Assembly: GCA_024695935.1 (NCBI GenBank) | Contig: JAILHH010000008.1 | Coordinates: forward strand, 1-64,000 | From: Acetatifactor sp. | Lineage (GTDB): Bacteria > Bacillota > Clostridia > Lachnospirales > Lachnospiraceae | Length of the DNA stretch: 64,000 bases | Direction of reading: 5' to 3' | Part shown: positions 25,353 through 33,880 of the stretch, piece by piece | How the letters are laid out: the number at the start of each line of letters is the position of its first letter | Numbering within the stretch: the first letter of the stretch is position 1 | Translations under genes and position numbers: made by a program | Notes under the pieces: model-generated | Told to the model about the DNA's origin: nothing | Databases searched by the model: none | Seen by the model: the letters and a program-made list of their open reading frames with translations, nothing else

Positions 25353-26972
25353 ATGGCAAAGAATGAAAATGTAAAAGAAAGCAATGAAAAGACCATGACA
25401 AAATATGATCTTAAAATGCAGAGAAAAGCGGAGGAGAAAGCAAAAGCCGGCAAGCAGAAAAAAGCTGACACATTTTTCGGTGTGCTCATCGTTATCGTGC
25501 TGATAGCGTTAATTGCTTCCTTCCCCATCAGAAATTATCTGATGGTAAACGGCACTTACATTGAGGTAGCTGATGAGAGTGTCAACAAAGTTGAATTTGA
25601 TTACAATCACAGCGTGGTAGTAAACAATTACATCGCAAGCTACGGTTCATATCTTTCTTACTTCGGACTTGATGTGAATTCTGATTTTTCAACTCAGATG
25701 TATTCCGACACACTTACATGGGGTGATTATTTCGATCAGCTCACCGCTCAGAGCCTTGTATCTGTAAAGGCGCTTGAGAAGGCAGCGGCAGAAGCAGGTT
25801 TTGAGCACAACACAGACAAAGAGTGGGAGGCTTTTAAGGCAGCTGCGGAAAGCTCTGCAAAGGAAAACGCTCAGACAGTCAAGGCATATGTTCAGAGCGT
25901 GTTCGGTGAGTATGCTACTTTGAACAGACTTGAGAAATATGTGAGAAATTCTTCTTATATCAATGCTTACTTTGAATCCATCCAGGACGCATATGAGGCA
26001 ACTGTTACGGATGATCAGATCGAAAGCTACTACAATGAGAACAAAAAAGACTATGACAAGGTAGACTACTATCAGGCAGTATTTAAGGCAGAACTTCCCG
26101 AGGAGCCCACAGACCTTGCAGACGAGGGAGCAGAAGTTTCCGAGGATGGCACATACACTCCTTCAGAGGCAGAGGTTGCAAAGGCTATGGAGGAAGCAGA
26201 GGCAAAGGCAAACGAATTCCTCGAAGGCTTAAATAACGGAGCCGCAAGCGAAGAGTTTACATTAAAAGAGGATGCTACATATACCGGAACATCATCTGCC
26301 ATCAGAGACTGGCTCTATGATGATGCCAGAAAAGAAGGAGACACAACCGTTCTTGAGGACGCAGGACTTAATCAGTATTATGTTCTTCGTTTCGAAGATA
26401 AGTCTCTTGATACAGCGCCTACAAAGTCCGCTCGTTTCATTATCCTTCCCGAAGCTGCAGAAGGAGAAGAGCCTGTAAGCGGTGATGCGATCCTCGATGA
26501 GTGGAGAAGCGGTGAAGCAACAGAGGAAAGCTTTGGCGAGATCGCTGACAAGTACAATGACAATTCACTTTTCACAGCAGAAGGCGGATATGTTGAGGCT
26601 GTTACAAAAGGCGGAACTCCCGACGTAGTTGAAGAGTGGTTGAACGATGCAGCCCGCAAGGCAGGAGATGTTGTAAGCTTCGTTTCCGAAGACGGATACA
26701 CATATGTGATCTATTTCGTAGGAGACAATCATCCCGAGTACTATCTTGCTATCAGAACCAAACTTGTCACAGATCATATGAATGAGTATACAGCAGGCAT
26801 TGAAGAGGGAATCGAGATCGAAGATCCCAAGGGAAATCTCACCTACTTAAAGGTTGAGGCAGCTCAGGCCGCATTGGAAGATGCCCAGGGTGAAGCTGAG
26901 AGTGAGGATGCTGCAGCTGAGACTGATGCAACAGATGAAGCAGTTGAAACTGAGGCTGATACCGAAGAATAA
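25353..26972 (+). CDS. Membrane-anchored PpiC-like peptidyl-prolyl isomerase/foldase
   Basis: The 539-residue protein has a charged cytosolic N terminus (about 45 residues), one TM helix (about 46-63, VLIVIVLIALIASFP) and a large extracytoplasmic region. An N-terminal SurA/PrsA-like helical part is followed by a parvulin-like region (about 345-450: SARFIILPEA, FGEIADKYNDNS, GGYVEAVTKGG, EDGYTYVIYFVG). The C terminus is very acidic. It probably helps secreted proteins fold at the outer membrane face. The rotamase residues are weakly conserved, so enzyme activity is uncertain. Confidence 0.78.
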   Translation: MAKNENVKESNEKTMTKYDLKMQRKAEEKAKAGKQKKADTFFGVLIVIVLIALIASFPIRNYLMVNGTYIEVADESVNKVEFDYNHSVVVNNYIASYGSYLSYFGLDVNSDFSTQMYSDTLTWGDYFDQLTAQSLVSVKALEKAAAEAGFEHNTDKEWEAFKAAAESSAKENAQTVKAYVQSVFGEYATLNRLEKYVRNSSYINAYFESIQDAYEATVTDDQIESYYNENKKDYDKVDYYQAVFKAELPEEPTDLADEGAEVSEDGTYTPSEAEVAKAMEEAEAKANEFLEGLNNGAASEEFTLKEDATYTGTSSAIRDWLYDDARKEGDTTVLEDAGLNQYYVLRFEDKSLDTAPTKSARFIILPEAAEGEEPVSGDAILDEWRSGEATEESFGEIADKYNDNSLFTAEGGYVEAVTKGGTPDVVEEWLNDAARKAGDVVSFVSEDGYTYVIYFVGDNHPEYYLAIRTKLVTDHMNEYTAGIEEGIEIEDPKGNLTYLKVEAAQAALEDAQGEAESEDAAAETDATDEAVETEADTEE

Positions 26973-27015
26973 TCCGGTCACTCAGAGCAAGGTAATTAAA
27001 CACAAAGAAATTTTT

Positions 27016-27049
27016 AAAGCACTTCCCGATATGGGAGGTGCTTTATTTT
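27016..27049 (+). terminator. Terminator
   Basis: AAAGCACTTCCC pairs with GGGAGGTGCTTT (one G-U), followed by ATTTTG. Confidence 0.8.
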
Positions 27050-27076
27050 GCGTCATTTGCGTCTGTATGTTATACT
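27048..27076 (+). promoter_or_regulatory. Promoter of the HAD-cca-PEGA operon
   Basis: TTGCGT (27048-27053) and TATACT (27071-27076) are 17 bp apart, placed just after the preceding terminator. Confidence 0.55.
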
Positions 27077-27122
27077 TACCAAAGAAATGGGGATGGGATG
27101 AAGGCGAAAGGTGCGGATTAAC

Positions 27123-27938
27123 ATGAGCAGAAAAATTTTGATCCTGGATATAGACGGAACACTTACAAACAGCAAAAAAGAGATAACAGAAGCCACAAAG
27201 CGTAAACTGTGGGAGATCATGGAGGCCGGTCACATGGTGATACTGGGCTCGGGAAGACCCACACCTGGTATGCGCAGATATGAAAAAGAACTGGAACTGA
27301 AAAAATACGGCGGATATCTTATGAGCTTTAACGGAGGCAGGATAGTTGAGTGTGCCACAGGCAATGTCATCAGTCAGCTGGTCCTTCCCATGAATGTTCC
27401 CTCTGAGCTTTTCCAGTTTGCAAATATGGAAAAGTGCGGACTTATCTCCTATGAAAATGATCTGGTTATCTCTGCCTTTGAGCCGGATGATTATGTACAG
27501 TGGGAGGCGCATATTAACGGACTGGAGATCAAAGTGGTGGACAATTTTGCCGAGTATATTGATTTTCCGGAAAATAAATGCCTCATGACAGCACCGCCCA
27601 AAAAGGCAGCTGAAATAGAAAAAAAACTTCAAAAGATATACGGGGAGACTTTAAGTGTCTACCGCTCAGAGCCGTATTTTATAGAGATCATGCCAAAGGG
27701 CGTGGACAAGGCGGCGGGAATCGACTCCATGCTGAGAGTCCTGGGTGCAAGCAGACATGATACGATTGCCTGCGGAGACGGATTTAATGACATTTCCATG
27801 ATAAAGTACGCAGAAGTGGGTGTGGCTATGGCAAATGCCGCGGAAGAGGTAAAGGAAGTGGCAGACTTTATCACTGGTTCAAATGATGAGGACGGACTTA
27901 TCACAGTAATAGACAAATTTATCTTAGGAAAATATTGA
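27123..27938 (+). CDS. Cof-type HAD superfamily phosphatase
   Basis: The 271-residue HAD hydrolase has motif I ILDIDGTLTNSKK at the N terminus, motif II near LGSGRPTPG, and motifs III/IV in KGVDKAAGI and CGDGFNDISMIKYAEVGVAMANA. A C2B cap lies between. Such enzymes dephosphorylate sugar phosphates, FMN or similar compounds; the substrate is unknown. ATG 27123 is chosen over GTG 27111 because AAAGGTG (27107-27113) precedes it. The TGA stop overlaps the cca ATG. Confidence 0.88.
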   Translation: MSRKILILDIDGTLTNSKKEITEATKRKLWEIMEAGHMVILGSGRPTPGMRRYEKELELKKYGGYLMSFNGGRIVECATGNVISQLVLPMNVPSELFQFANMEKCGLISYENDLVISAFEPDDYVQWEAHINGLEIKVVDNFAEYIDFPENKCLMTAPPKKAAEIEKKLQKIYGETLSVYRSEPYFIEIMPKGVDKAAGIDSMLRVLGASRHDTIACGDGFNDISMIKYAEVGVAMANAAEEVKEVADFITGSNDEDGLITVIDKFILGKY

Positions 27939-29287
27939 TGAATATAAAAATACCCGATAAAGCAAAATTAATATTGGAAAGACTTTCTGCTGCAGGGTTT
28001 GAAGCCTATGTGGTGGGAGGATGTGTCAGGGATTCCATCCTGGGCAGAGTTCCCGGAGACTGGGACATCACAACCTCCGCAAAGCCCGAGGAAGTAAAGG
28101 CTTTGTTTGACAGAACCATCGATACGGGTATTGAGCACGGGACCGTAACTGTAATGCTTGGAAAAGAAGGCTTTGAAGTTACGACCTACAGGCTGGACGG
28201 AAAATATGAGGACGGAAGGCATCCAAAAGAAGTGACTTTCACCCCTTCACTTGAGGAGGATTTAAAGAGAAGGGATTTTACCATAAATGCCATGGCATAC
28301 AATCCTGACGCAGGACTGGTGGATCTATTTGGCGGAATGGATGACATTGACAGAGGTGTGATCCGCTGCGTCGGAAAAGCAACGGAGCGATTTAACGAGG
28401 ATGCGCTTCGAATCATGAGGGCTGTCCGCTTTGCGGCTCAGCTTGGTTATGACATTGATGAGGAAACTGCCGTAGCTATCGAAGTCCTTTCAGGAAATTT
28501 AAAAAAGATCTCTGCGGAGAGGATAAGAGTGGAGCTTACAAAACTGATCGACTCTGATCATCCGGAGCTGTTAAAAAAGGCGTGGGAGCTTGGGATCACA
28601 AAGGTGATACTTCCCGAGTTTGACAAGATGATGGAGACGGTGCAAAATAACCCGCATCACATGTACAGCGTGGGAGAGCACAGCCTGGTTGCCATGCAGA
28701 ATATCACAAACGACAAGTATCTGAGACTCACAATGCTTTTTCACGATATCGGAAAGCCCGGGGTGAAGACCACGGATGAAAATGGAGTGGATCATTTTCA
28801 CGGTCACCAGGAAGTGGGCGAAGCCATGACAAAGGATATCATGAGGCGCCTTAAATTTGACAATGATTCCATACATTTTGTGAGCAAACTGGTGAGGTAT
28901 CACGATTTTGGAAACGGCATTGTCCCCACCATGAAAATAGTAAGACGTGCCATAAACAAGATCGGCCCCGATATTTTTCCCCTGCTAGAGAAGGTGAGGT
29001 TTGCGGATATCGCGGCCCAAAGCCCCTTTAAGCGCGAGGAAAAAATACAGAATGTGAAATTGACCTATGATATTTACAGAGAGATCGAAAGACTTGACCA
29101 GTGCGTATCCTTAAAGACATTAGCTTTAAACGGATCTGACCTGATCGCCATGGGACATAAGCCGGGAAAAGAGATCGGGGAAATCCTTCAGAAGCTTTTG
29201 GATGAAGTTTTGGAGGAGCCGGAATTAAATACAAAAGAAAATCTGACAACACTTGTAAAAAGATGGGAGAATGAAAGTGAAAACTAG
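27938..29287 (+). CDS. cca: CCA tRNA nucleotidyltransferase with HD domain
   Basis: The 449-residue enzyme adds or repairs the 3' CCA of tRNA, needed here because none of the three tRNA genes seen encodes CCA. The nucleotidyltransferase head has VVGGCVRDSILGR and the DxD pair in GDWDITT. RRDFTINAMAY, LFGGMDDI and RFNEDALRIMRAVRFAAQLGY follow. A central HD domain is present (MLFHDIGKPGVK, HFHGHQEVG). The ATG overlaps the upstream TGA. The 3' end overlaps the next gene by 17 bp. Confidence 0.94.
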   Translation: MNIKIPDKAKLILERLSAAGFEAYVVGGCVRDSILGRVPGDWDITTSAKPEEVKALFDRTIDTGIEHGTVTVMLGKEGFEVTTYRLDGKYEDGRHPKEVTFTPSLEEDLKRRDFTINAMAYNPDAGLVDLFGGMDDIDRGVIRCVGKATERFNEDALRIMRAVRFAAQLGYDIDEETAVAIEVLSGNLKKISAERIRVELTKLIDSDHPELLKKAWELGITKVILPEFDKMMETVQNNPHHMYSVGEHSLVAMQNITNDKYLRLTMLFHDIGKPGVKTTDENGVDHFHGHQEVGEAMTKDIMRRLKFDNDSIHFVSKLVRYHDFGNGIVPTMKIVRRAINKIGPDIFPLLEKVRFADIAAQSPFKREEKIQNVKLTYDIYREIERLDQCVSLKTLALNGSDLIAMGHKPGKEIGEILQKLLDEVLEEPELNTKENLTTLVKRWENESEN

Positions 29288-30590
29288 AGAGGGTCTCAGG
29301 ATTGCAGCTTTTGTTTTGGTCACACTGCTGTTTGCCACAGGGTGTGGGAATACGTCTGTACCTGAGGAAAGTGTAAATAAGAATGACCGGGTGGAAACCG
29401 GTTTTGTGCTCACTTCGCCGGACAGTTTTGATTCAGAGGACACCTGCGTTGTGGCGGGAATTAACAGGGAAGAGAACAAGATCACTTTTTTAAATCTGGA
29501 TCTTGGGAAAAAGTATACTCTTGAATATGACAAGACTACCACATTTACGGATAAATACAAAAGCGCGGTCACGGCAAATTCCATAGAGGAAGGAAATGTG
29601 GTGGATGTGAAATTCCTGAAGGACAAAAAGCATCTGACCGCCCTGAATCTCTCCGAGAGCGCAAGGGTCTTAAAGGATGTAAAGGAATACACTCTCGATA
29701 ATGTAAAAAAAGAGATAACCGTGGGAGAAGAAGTATACAAGCTCGGAAAATATATCATGTATTTATCTGACGGAAATCCCATCGACCCCATGGAGATCAT
29801 GGAAAATGACATCATAGACATGGAAACCCTGGACAAGGAAGTTTTAAGTCTGTCGGTAAAAAAAGGACATGGGTATTTAAGGCTTGCAAATGCGGAGAAT
29901 TTTATCGGTGGCTGGATCGAAGTGGGGCAGGCCACCATCACTACCATCACCGAGGACATGATCCTCACTGTGCCCGAGGGAAAATATGATGTGACTATCA
30001 GCTTAAACGGAAGCGGTGGCAAAAAAACTGCCATTATCAACAGAAACCTGGAGACCACGCTGGACATCGGAGACCTCCACGTGGAGGAGGCAAAGTACGG
30101 AAAAGTGATCTTTGCCGTGACACCCTCAGATGCAAGCATTTACATTGACGGGTCGGAAGCAGACATATCGGTGCCGGTGGAGCTTACCTACGGAGTCCAT
30201 CAGCTGATAGCAAGGGCCACGGGTTATTCTTCGATAGTAAAATATCTCAGCGTCGGAGAAGAGAGCGCAACAGTTGTACTTGACCTGGAAAAATCGGATT
30301 CCGAAGATGAGGAAGAGGATGATACTACGGTATCTTCGGGAAACGAAAATACGGACAGTGACACTATTACTACCTATTATAAGGTTTACATCGATGCACC
30401 GGAGGGCGCTGAGGTGTATCTGGACGGAAATTACATAGGAATCTCCCCATGCAGCTTTAAAAAAGTTGACGGAACCCATGTGATCACCCTCAGAAAAACA
30501 GGATTTGAGACAAGAAGTTACACCGTAACCATAGAAAACGAAGAAAAGGATTTTTCTTACTCATTTGCCGATTTGGTAAAAAGTGAATAA
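29271..30590 (+). CDS. Lipoprotein with two PEGA domains
   Basis: The 439-residue protein starts with a signal peptide and lipobox FATGC (Cys about 25). An N-terminal part of about 240 residues has beta-rich sequence I cannot assign to a family. Two PEGA domains follow: about 285-345 (PSDASIYIDGSEADISVPVEL, tip GVHQLIARATGY) and about 370-430 (PEGAEVYLDGNYIGISPC, THVITLRKTGFETR). An acidic spacer lies between. PEGA domains are surface beta modules, often linked to cell-wall or polysaccharide contacts. It overlaps cca by 17 bp. Confidence 0.82.
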   Translation: MKVKTREGLRIAAFVLVTLLFATGCGNTSVPEESVNKNDRVETGFVLTSPDSFDSEDTCVVAGINREENKITFLNLDLGKKYTLEYDKTTTFTDKYKSAVTANSIEEGNVVDVKFLKDKKHLTALNLSESARVLKDVKEYTLDNVKKEITVGEEVYKLGKYIMYLSDGNPIDPMEIMENDIIDMETLDKEVLSLSVKKGHGYLRLANAENFIGGWIEVGQATITTITEDMILTVPEGKYDVTISLNGSGGKKTAIINRNLETTLDIGDLHVEEAKYGKVIFAVTPSDASIYIDGSEADISVPVELTYGVHQLIARATGYSSIVKYLSVGEESATVVLDLEKSDSEDEEEDDTTVSSGNENTDSDTITTYYKVYIDAPEGAEVYLDGNYIGISPCSFKKVDGTHVITLRKTGFETRSYTVTIENEEKDFSYSFADLVKSE

Positions 30591-30634
30591 ATTGGTAAAA
30601 ATGGCTTAAAATGGCTAAAAAACGGCAAAACTTC

Positions 30635-30663
30635 TTGACAAAACGCATAAAAACAGATATATA
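30635..30663 (+). promoter_or_regulatory. HU promoter
   Basis: Consensus TTGACA (30635-30640) and TATATA (30658-30663) are 17 bp apart, about 70 bp upstream of the HU start. A strong promoter suits an abundant nucleoid protein. Confidence 0.8.
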
Positions 30664-30735
30664 TAGATATAGGCGTTGCTAAAGGCGTCAGCAAAAAAAT
30701 ACAATAATGAAAGCCCATTACAGGAGGAGTTCAAA

Positions 30736-31008
30736 ATGAACAAAACAGAATTAGTTGCAGCTATGGCTGATCAGGCTGGAATCTCTAAGAAGGACGCAGA
30801 AAAGGCTCTTAAGGCATTTACAGATGTAGTTGCTGATGAGTTAAAGAAAGGTGAGAAGATTCAGTTAGTTGGATTTGGTACTTTCGAAGTTTCAAATCGT
30901 GCAGCAAGAACAGGTAAGAATCCCAGAACTAATGAGAAGATTACTATTCCTGCTTCAAAGGCTCCTAAGTTCAAAGCTGGTAAGGCTTTAAAGGATGCTC
31001 TTAACTAA
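30736..31008 (+). CDS. hup: HU family DNA-binding protein
   Basis: The 90-residue protein begins MNKTELVAAMADQAGISKKDAEKAL and has the GFGTFEV, RAARTGKNPRT and KAPKFKAGKALKDAL signatures of HU. It bends and compacts DNA as a dimer. ATG 30736 follows CAGGAGGAG at 30721-30729; the longer frame from 30676 overlaps the 5' leader and is rejected. It sits ahead of rqcP-divIC, as in many clostridia, and has its own terminator. Confidence 0.96.
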   Translation: MNKTELVAAMADQAGISKKDAEKALKAFTDVVADELKKGEKIQLVGFGTFEVSNRAARTGKNPRTNEKITIPASKAPKFKAGKALKDALN

Positions 31009-31030
31009 TTAGAGTTATTTAAGATTACTT

Positions 31031-31064
31031 AAAAGGATTTCACCTTACGGTGGGATCCTTTTTA
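31031..31064 (+). terminator. Terminator after hup
   Basis: AAAAGGATTTCACC pairs with GGTGGGATCCTTTT around TTAC, with one G-U, followed by T residues. Confidence 0.88.
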
Positions 31065-31070
31065 TGTTTT

Positions 31071-31130
31071 ACAATGAGCCAAATTAAGATCCTCATGCTT
31101 GCATGAAAGGATCTTAATTTGGGGAATGTA
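31071..31130. repeat. 60-bp hairpin repeat, copy 1
   Basis: The left arm CCAAATTAAGATCCT pairs perfectly with AGGATCTTAATTTGG, and a further CATGC-TT-GCATG stem caps it. The whole 60-bp unit recurs at 31192-31251. Confidence 0.85.
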
Positions 31131-31191
31131 GGTCACCGAAAGGCGCCAGCCTTGAGGTGCCGTCGAGAAGGCGTCAGCCTGCTCGGGTAAA

Positions 31192-31251
31192 ACAATGAGC
31201 CAAACTCAGATCTTCATGCTTGCATGAGAGGATCTGAATTTGGGGAATGTA
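31192..31251. repeat. 60-bp hairpin repeat, copy 2
   Basis: This copy keeps the same CATGC-TT-GCATG cap and flanks. In the long stem an A-T pair of copy 1 is replaced by C-G, a compensatory change, with one C-A mismatch beside it. The right end runs into TATAAT (31250-31255), a candidate -10 for rqcP. Confidence 0.85.
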
Positions 31252-31284
31252 TAATCAAATAATAAACCTGATGGGAGAATAAAA

Positions 31285-31524
31285 ATGAGACTGGATAAAT
31301 ATCTGAAGGTATCGAGACTTATAAAGAGAAGAACCGTGGCAAACGAGGCATGTGACAGCGGAAGAGTTCTCATAAATGACAAGCCCGCAAAGGCATCTGC
31401 CAATGTAAAGGAAGGTGACATCATCACCATTTCATTTGGCAACAAGGATGTGAAAGTGGAAGTATTAAATGTTCAGGAGACTGTCAGAAAAGAAGAGGCG
31501 GCAGAATTATTTAAATACATTTAA
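31285..31524 (+). CDS. rqcP: RNA-binding S4 domain protein RqcP
   Basis: The 79-residue protein is almost entirely an S4 domain: MRLDKYLKVSRLIKRRTVANEACDSGRVLIN, then KPAKASANVKEGDIITI. RqcP (YabO) binds stalled 50S subunits and helps RqcH extend alanine tails in ribosome quality control. The order hup-rqcP-divIC-tilS-hpt-ftsH matches the Firmicute arrangement and supports the assignment over Hsp15. Confidence 0.9.
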   Translation: MRLDKYLKVSRLIKRRTVANEACDSGRVLINDKPAKASANVKEGDIITISFGNKDVKVEVLNVQETVRKEEAAELFKYI

Positions 31525-31528
31525 GACC

Positions 31529-31559
31529 TTGACTTTTTTGTTCAAATGGCCGATATAAT
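31529..31559 (+). promoter_or_regulatory. Promoter upstream of the divIC-like gene
   Basis: TTGACT (31529-31534) and TATAAT (31554-31559) are 19 bp apart, 30 bp upstream of the start. The spacing is slightly long. Confidence 0.5.
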
Positions 31560-31588
31560 ATCTGAAGAATAATTTTTGGAGGATACAG

Positions 31589-31897
31589 ATGGCTAAAAGA
31601 GTCGCGTATCGAAAAAACAAGCAGAACAGAGTGAGTATGTTCCTGGTGACATTGGTGGTGGGCATACTTTTGATCGTGGTGTCCGTGCGAAAGGCAGGAT
31701 TAAAGGATCAGCTTGAAGGCCTGCAGCACAGAAAAGATCAGCTTGACGCAGAGATAACAGCAGAGGAACAGCGAAGTCTTGACATCGAAGAATACAGAAA
31801 ATACACTCAGACCGACGCATACAAGGAAGAGATCGCAAGGGATAAACTGGGTCTTGTATACCCCGATGAGATCATCATAAAAAAAGAGAAAGAATAA
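31589..31897 (+). CDS. Septum formation initiator, DivIC/FtsB-like
   Basis: The 102-residue protein has a short basic cytosolic end, one TM helix (about 17-31, MFLVTLVVGILLIVVSV) and a coiled coil (about 38-65), then DKLGLVYPDEIIIKKE, the typical FtsB/DivIC end. These bitopic proteins link FtsL and DivIB/FtsQ in the divisome. The position between rqcP and tilS supports DivIC. Sequence divergence in this family is high. Confidence 0.85.
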   Translation: MAKRVAYRKNKQNRVSMFLVTLVVGILLIVVSVRKAGLKDQLEGLQHRKDQLDAEITAEEQRSLDIEEYRKYTQTDAYKEEIARDKLGLVYPDEIIIKKEKE

Positions 31898-31906
31898 AAG
31901 ACTGAA

Positions 31907-33310
31907 ATGAACAGGGCCAAGGAACTGGAGGAAAAAGTCTTTTCCTACATGGAGGAGCACAATATGGTAAAAGCCGGGGACGAGATAGTTGTCGGCGTTT
32001 CGGGAGGGGCAGATTCACTTTGCCTCTTATTTATGCTGTCCAAATATGCCGGTTCAAAGCGCCTTACGCTCCATGTGGTTCATATAAATCACGGTATCAG
32101 GCCGGAAGCTTCAGATGAAGCGGAGTATGTCAGAACTATCTGCAGGGATCTTGATATCGACTTTACACTTGTGAATGAAGATGTAAGGACATTTGCCGCC
32201 CAAAACAAACTCTCCGAAGAGGAAGCGGGCAGGATAAAAAGATATGAGGCCTTTAAAAAAGCCGCAGTAAGTGAAAATGCAAAAATAGCCGTTGCCCACA
32301 ATATGAATGACAGGAGTGAGACCATGCTCTTTAACCTGTTTCGCGGAAGCGACATAAAGGGACTTGGCTCCATCAGGCCGGTTAACGGAAATATCATCAG
32401 ACCCCTGCTCGTACTAAGCAGGGAAGAGATAGAGGAATATCTATCTGAGATAAGGGTTACTTTTTGTACGGACAAAACGAATCTTACGGATGATTATTCC
32501 AGAAACAGGATAAGACATAATATCCTGGAATATGCTGAAAACAATGTGATCAAAGGCGCCACAAAAAATATCGCCCGCGGGGCGGAGGTTTTGGATAACA
32601 TAAATGATTATCTTGAAGAGGTCACAGCAAAAAAGACTCCGGAAGTAATGTCCCAAAAGGGGATCGATGGTGAAAAACTGTTAAGTATCCACCCGGTCAT
32701 CCGAAGCAGGATCCTGTACAATGCCTTGGTGGAGGCAGCAGGCAGGGCAAAGGATGTGGAGGAGATCCACGTAAAGATCCTTGAAAAACTCCTGGATTCA
32801 CCGGGAAATCACAGGGCAGATCTCCCTTACGGCCTTGTGGCTGTAAAGGAATACGGGTTTTTGAGGATAATGAAAAAGACCGAGGAACAGGTACCTGCAG
32901 AAAGCGGAAGCGAATATGTATATGAGTTTCAAAATGAAAAGGTCTTTAATCTGAAAAACCATGAGGAAATAGGATTCAGGATAATCAATACCACAGAGCC
33001 TGTGAGGAAATTTCCCACAGATACATATACTAAATGGCTGGATTGTGATAAAATTAAAAAACCGATCATGGTCAGGACCCGCAGGGATTCTGACTATATG
33101 ACCATAAGGGACGACAGGGGAAATCTGATCCACAAGTCCTTAAGTGACTATATGATAACGGAGAAGATCCCGCCCTCAGAGAGAGACCGGATATATCTGG
33201 TCGCCGAGGGAAGTCATGTTCTGTGGCTGGTGGGCTACAGGATCAGCGAGTATTACAAGACGGATTTCGGCACACGTAAAATTCTGGAAATAAATTATTT
33301 ACATTTTTAG
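31907..33310 (+). CDS. tilS: tRNA(Ile)-lysidine synthetase
   Basis: The 467-residue enzyme converts C34 of tRNA-Ile(CAU) to lysidine, changing its identity. The PP-loop is VVGVSGGADSLCLL (about residues 27-40). VVHINHGIRPEASDEAE and AVAHNMNDRSETMLFNLFRGS follow; the TilS C-terminal domain includes MIRDDRGN-type and RDRIYLVAEGSHVLWLVGYRIS sequence. It lies 10 bp after the divIC-like gene and 27 bp before hpt. The length is normal. Confidence 0.94.
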   Translation: MNRAKELEEKVFSYMEEHNMVKAGDEIVVGVSGGADSLCLLFMLSKYAGSKRLTLHVVHINHGIRPEASDEAEYVRTICRDLDIDFTLVNEDVRTFAAQNKLSEEEAGRIKRYEAFKKAAVSENAKIAVAHNMNDRSETMLFNLFRGSDIKGLGSIRPVNGNIIRPLLVLSREEIEEYLSEIRVTFCTDKTNLTDDYSRNRIRHNILEYAENNVIKGATKNIARGAEVLDNINDYLEEVTAKKTPEVMSQKGIDGEKLLSIHPVIRSRILYNALVEAAGRAKDVEEIHVKILEKLLDSPGNHRADLPYGLVAVKEYGFLRIMKKTEEQVPAESGSEYVYEFQNEKVFNLKNHEEIGFRIINTTEPVRKFPTDTYTKWLDCDKIKKPIMVRTRRDSDYMTIRDDRGNLIHKSLSDYMITEKIPPSERDRIYLVAEGSHVLWLVGYRISEYYKTDFGTRKILEINYLHF

Positions 33311-33337
33311 ACAATAGAAAAAGACGGAGGAATGATC

Positions 33338-33865
33338 ATGGCATACCATATTGAAGAATTGATCAGTGAAGAGAAAGTAAATGCGCGTATCAAAGAGATC
33401 GGCGAGCAGGTTTCAAAGGATTACGCAGGAAAGACAGTACATCTTATCTGTGTGTTAAAGGGCGGAAGCTTTTTTATGACCGAGCTTGCAAAGAGGATCA
33501 GCTGTGACGTATCCCTGGACTTTATGTCTGTTTCCAGCTATGGAAGCGATACAAAGTCAAGCGGGGTGGTAAAGATAGTAAAGGATCTGGACGAATCCAT
33601 CAACGGCAAGGATGTGCTGGTGGTTGAGGATATCGTGGACAGCGGAAGAACTTTAAGTTATCTTTTGGCAATGTTAAAGGACAGGGGTCCTGCGTCCATC
33701 AAGCTCTGCACCTTGCTGGACAAGCCTGACAGAAGAGTTACCGATGTGAAGGTTGATTATACAGGATTTGTGATCCCTGATGAGTTTGTGGTAGGATACG
33801 GACTTGATTACGATCAGCTCTACAGAAACCTGCCTTACATCGGCATCGTAAAATTTGATGACTGA
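33338..33865 (+). CDS. hpt: Hypoxanthine phosphoribosyltransferase
   Basis: The 175-residue purine-salvage enzyme makes IMP or GMP from hypoxanthine or guanine and PRPP. Key motifs are LICVLKGGSFFMTELAKRI, MSVSSYGSDTKSSG and the PRPP-binding VLVVEDIVDSGRTL. ATG 33338 is chosen over 33332 because the GGAGG at 33326-33330 would be only one base from the latter. It sits between tilS and ftsH as in most Firmicutes. Confidence 0.95.
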   Translation: MAYHIEELISEEKVNARIKEIGEQVSKDYAGKTVHLICVLKGGSFFMTELAKRISCDVSLDFMSVSSYGSDTKSSGVVKIVKDLDESINGKDVLVVEDIVDSGRTLSYLLAMLKDRGPASIKLCTLLDKPDRRVTDVKVDYTGFVIPDEFVVGYGLDYDQLYRNLPYIGIVKFDD

Positions 33866-33880
33866 TCGGAGGACGGTTGA

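Noticed and set aside
27111..27122. GTG start for the HAD phosphatase at 27111
   Set aside because: The GTG lies within the AAAGGTG ribosome binding site that serves the ATG at 27123.
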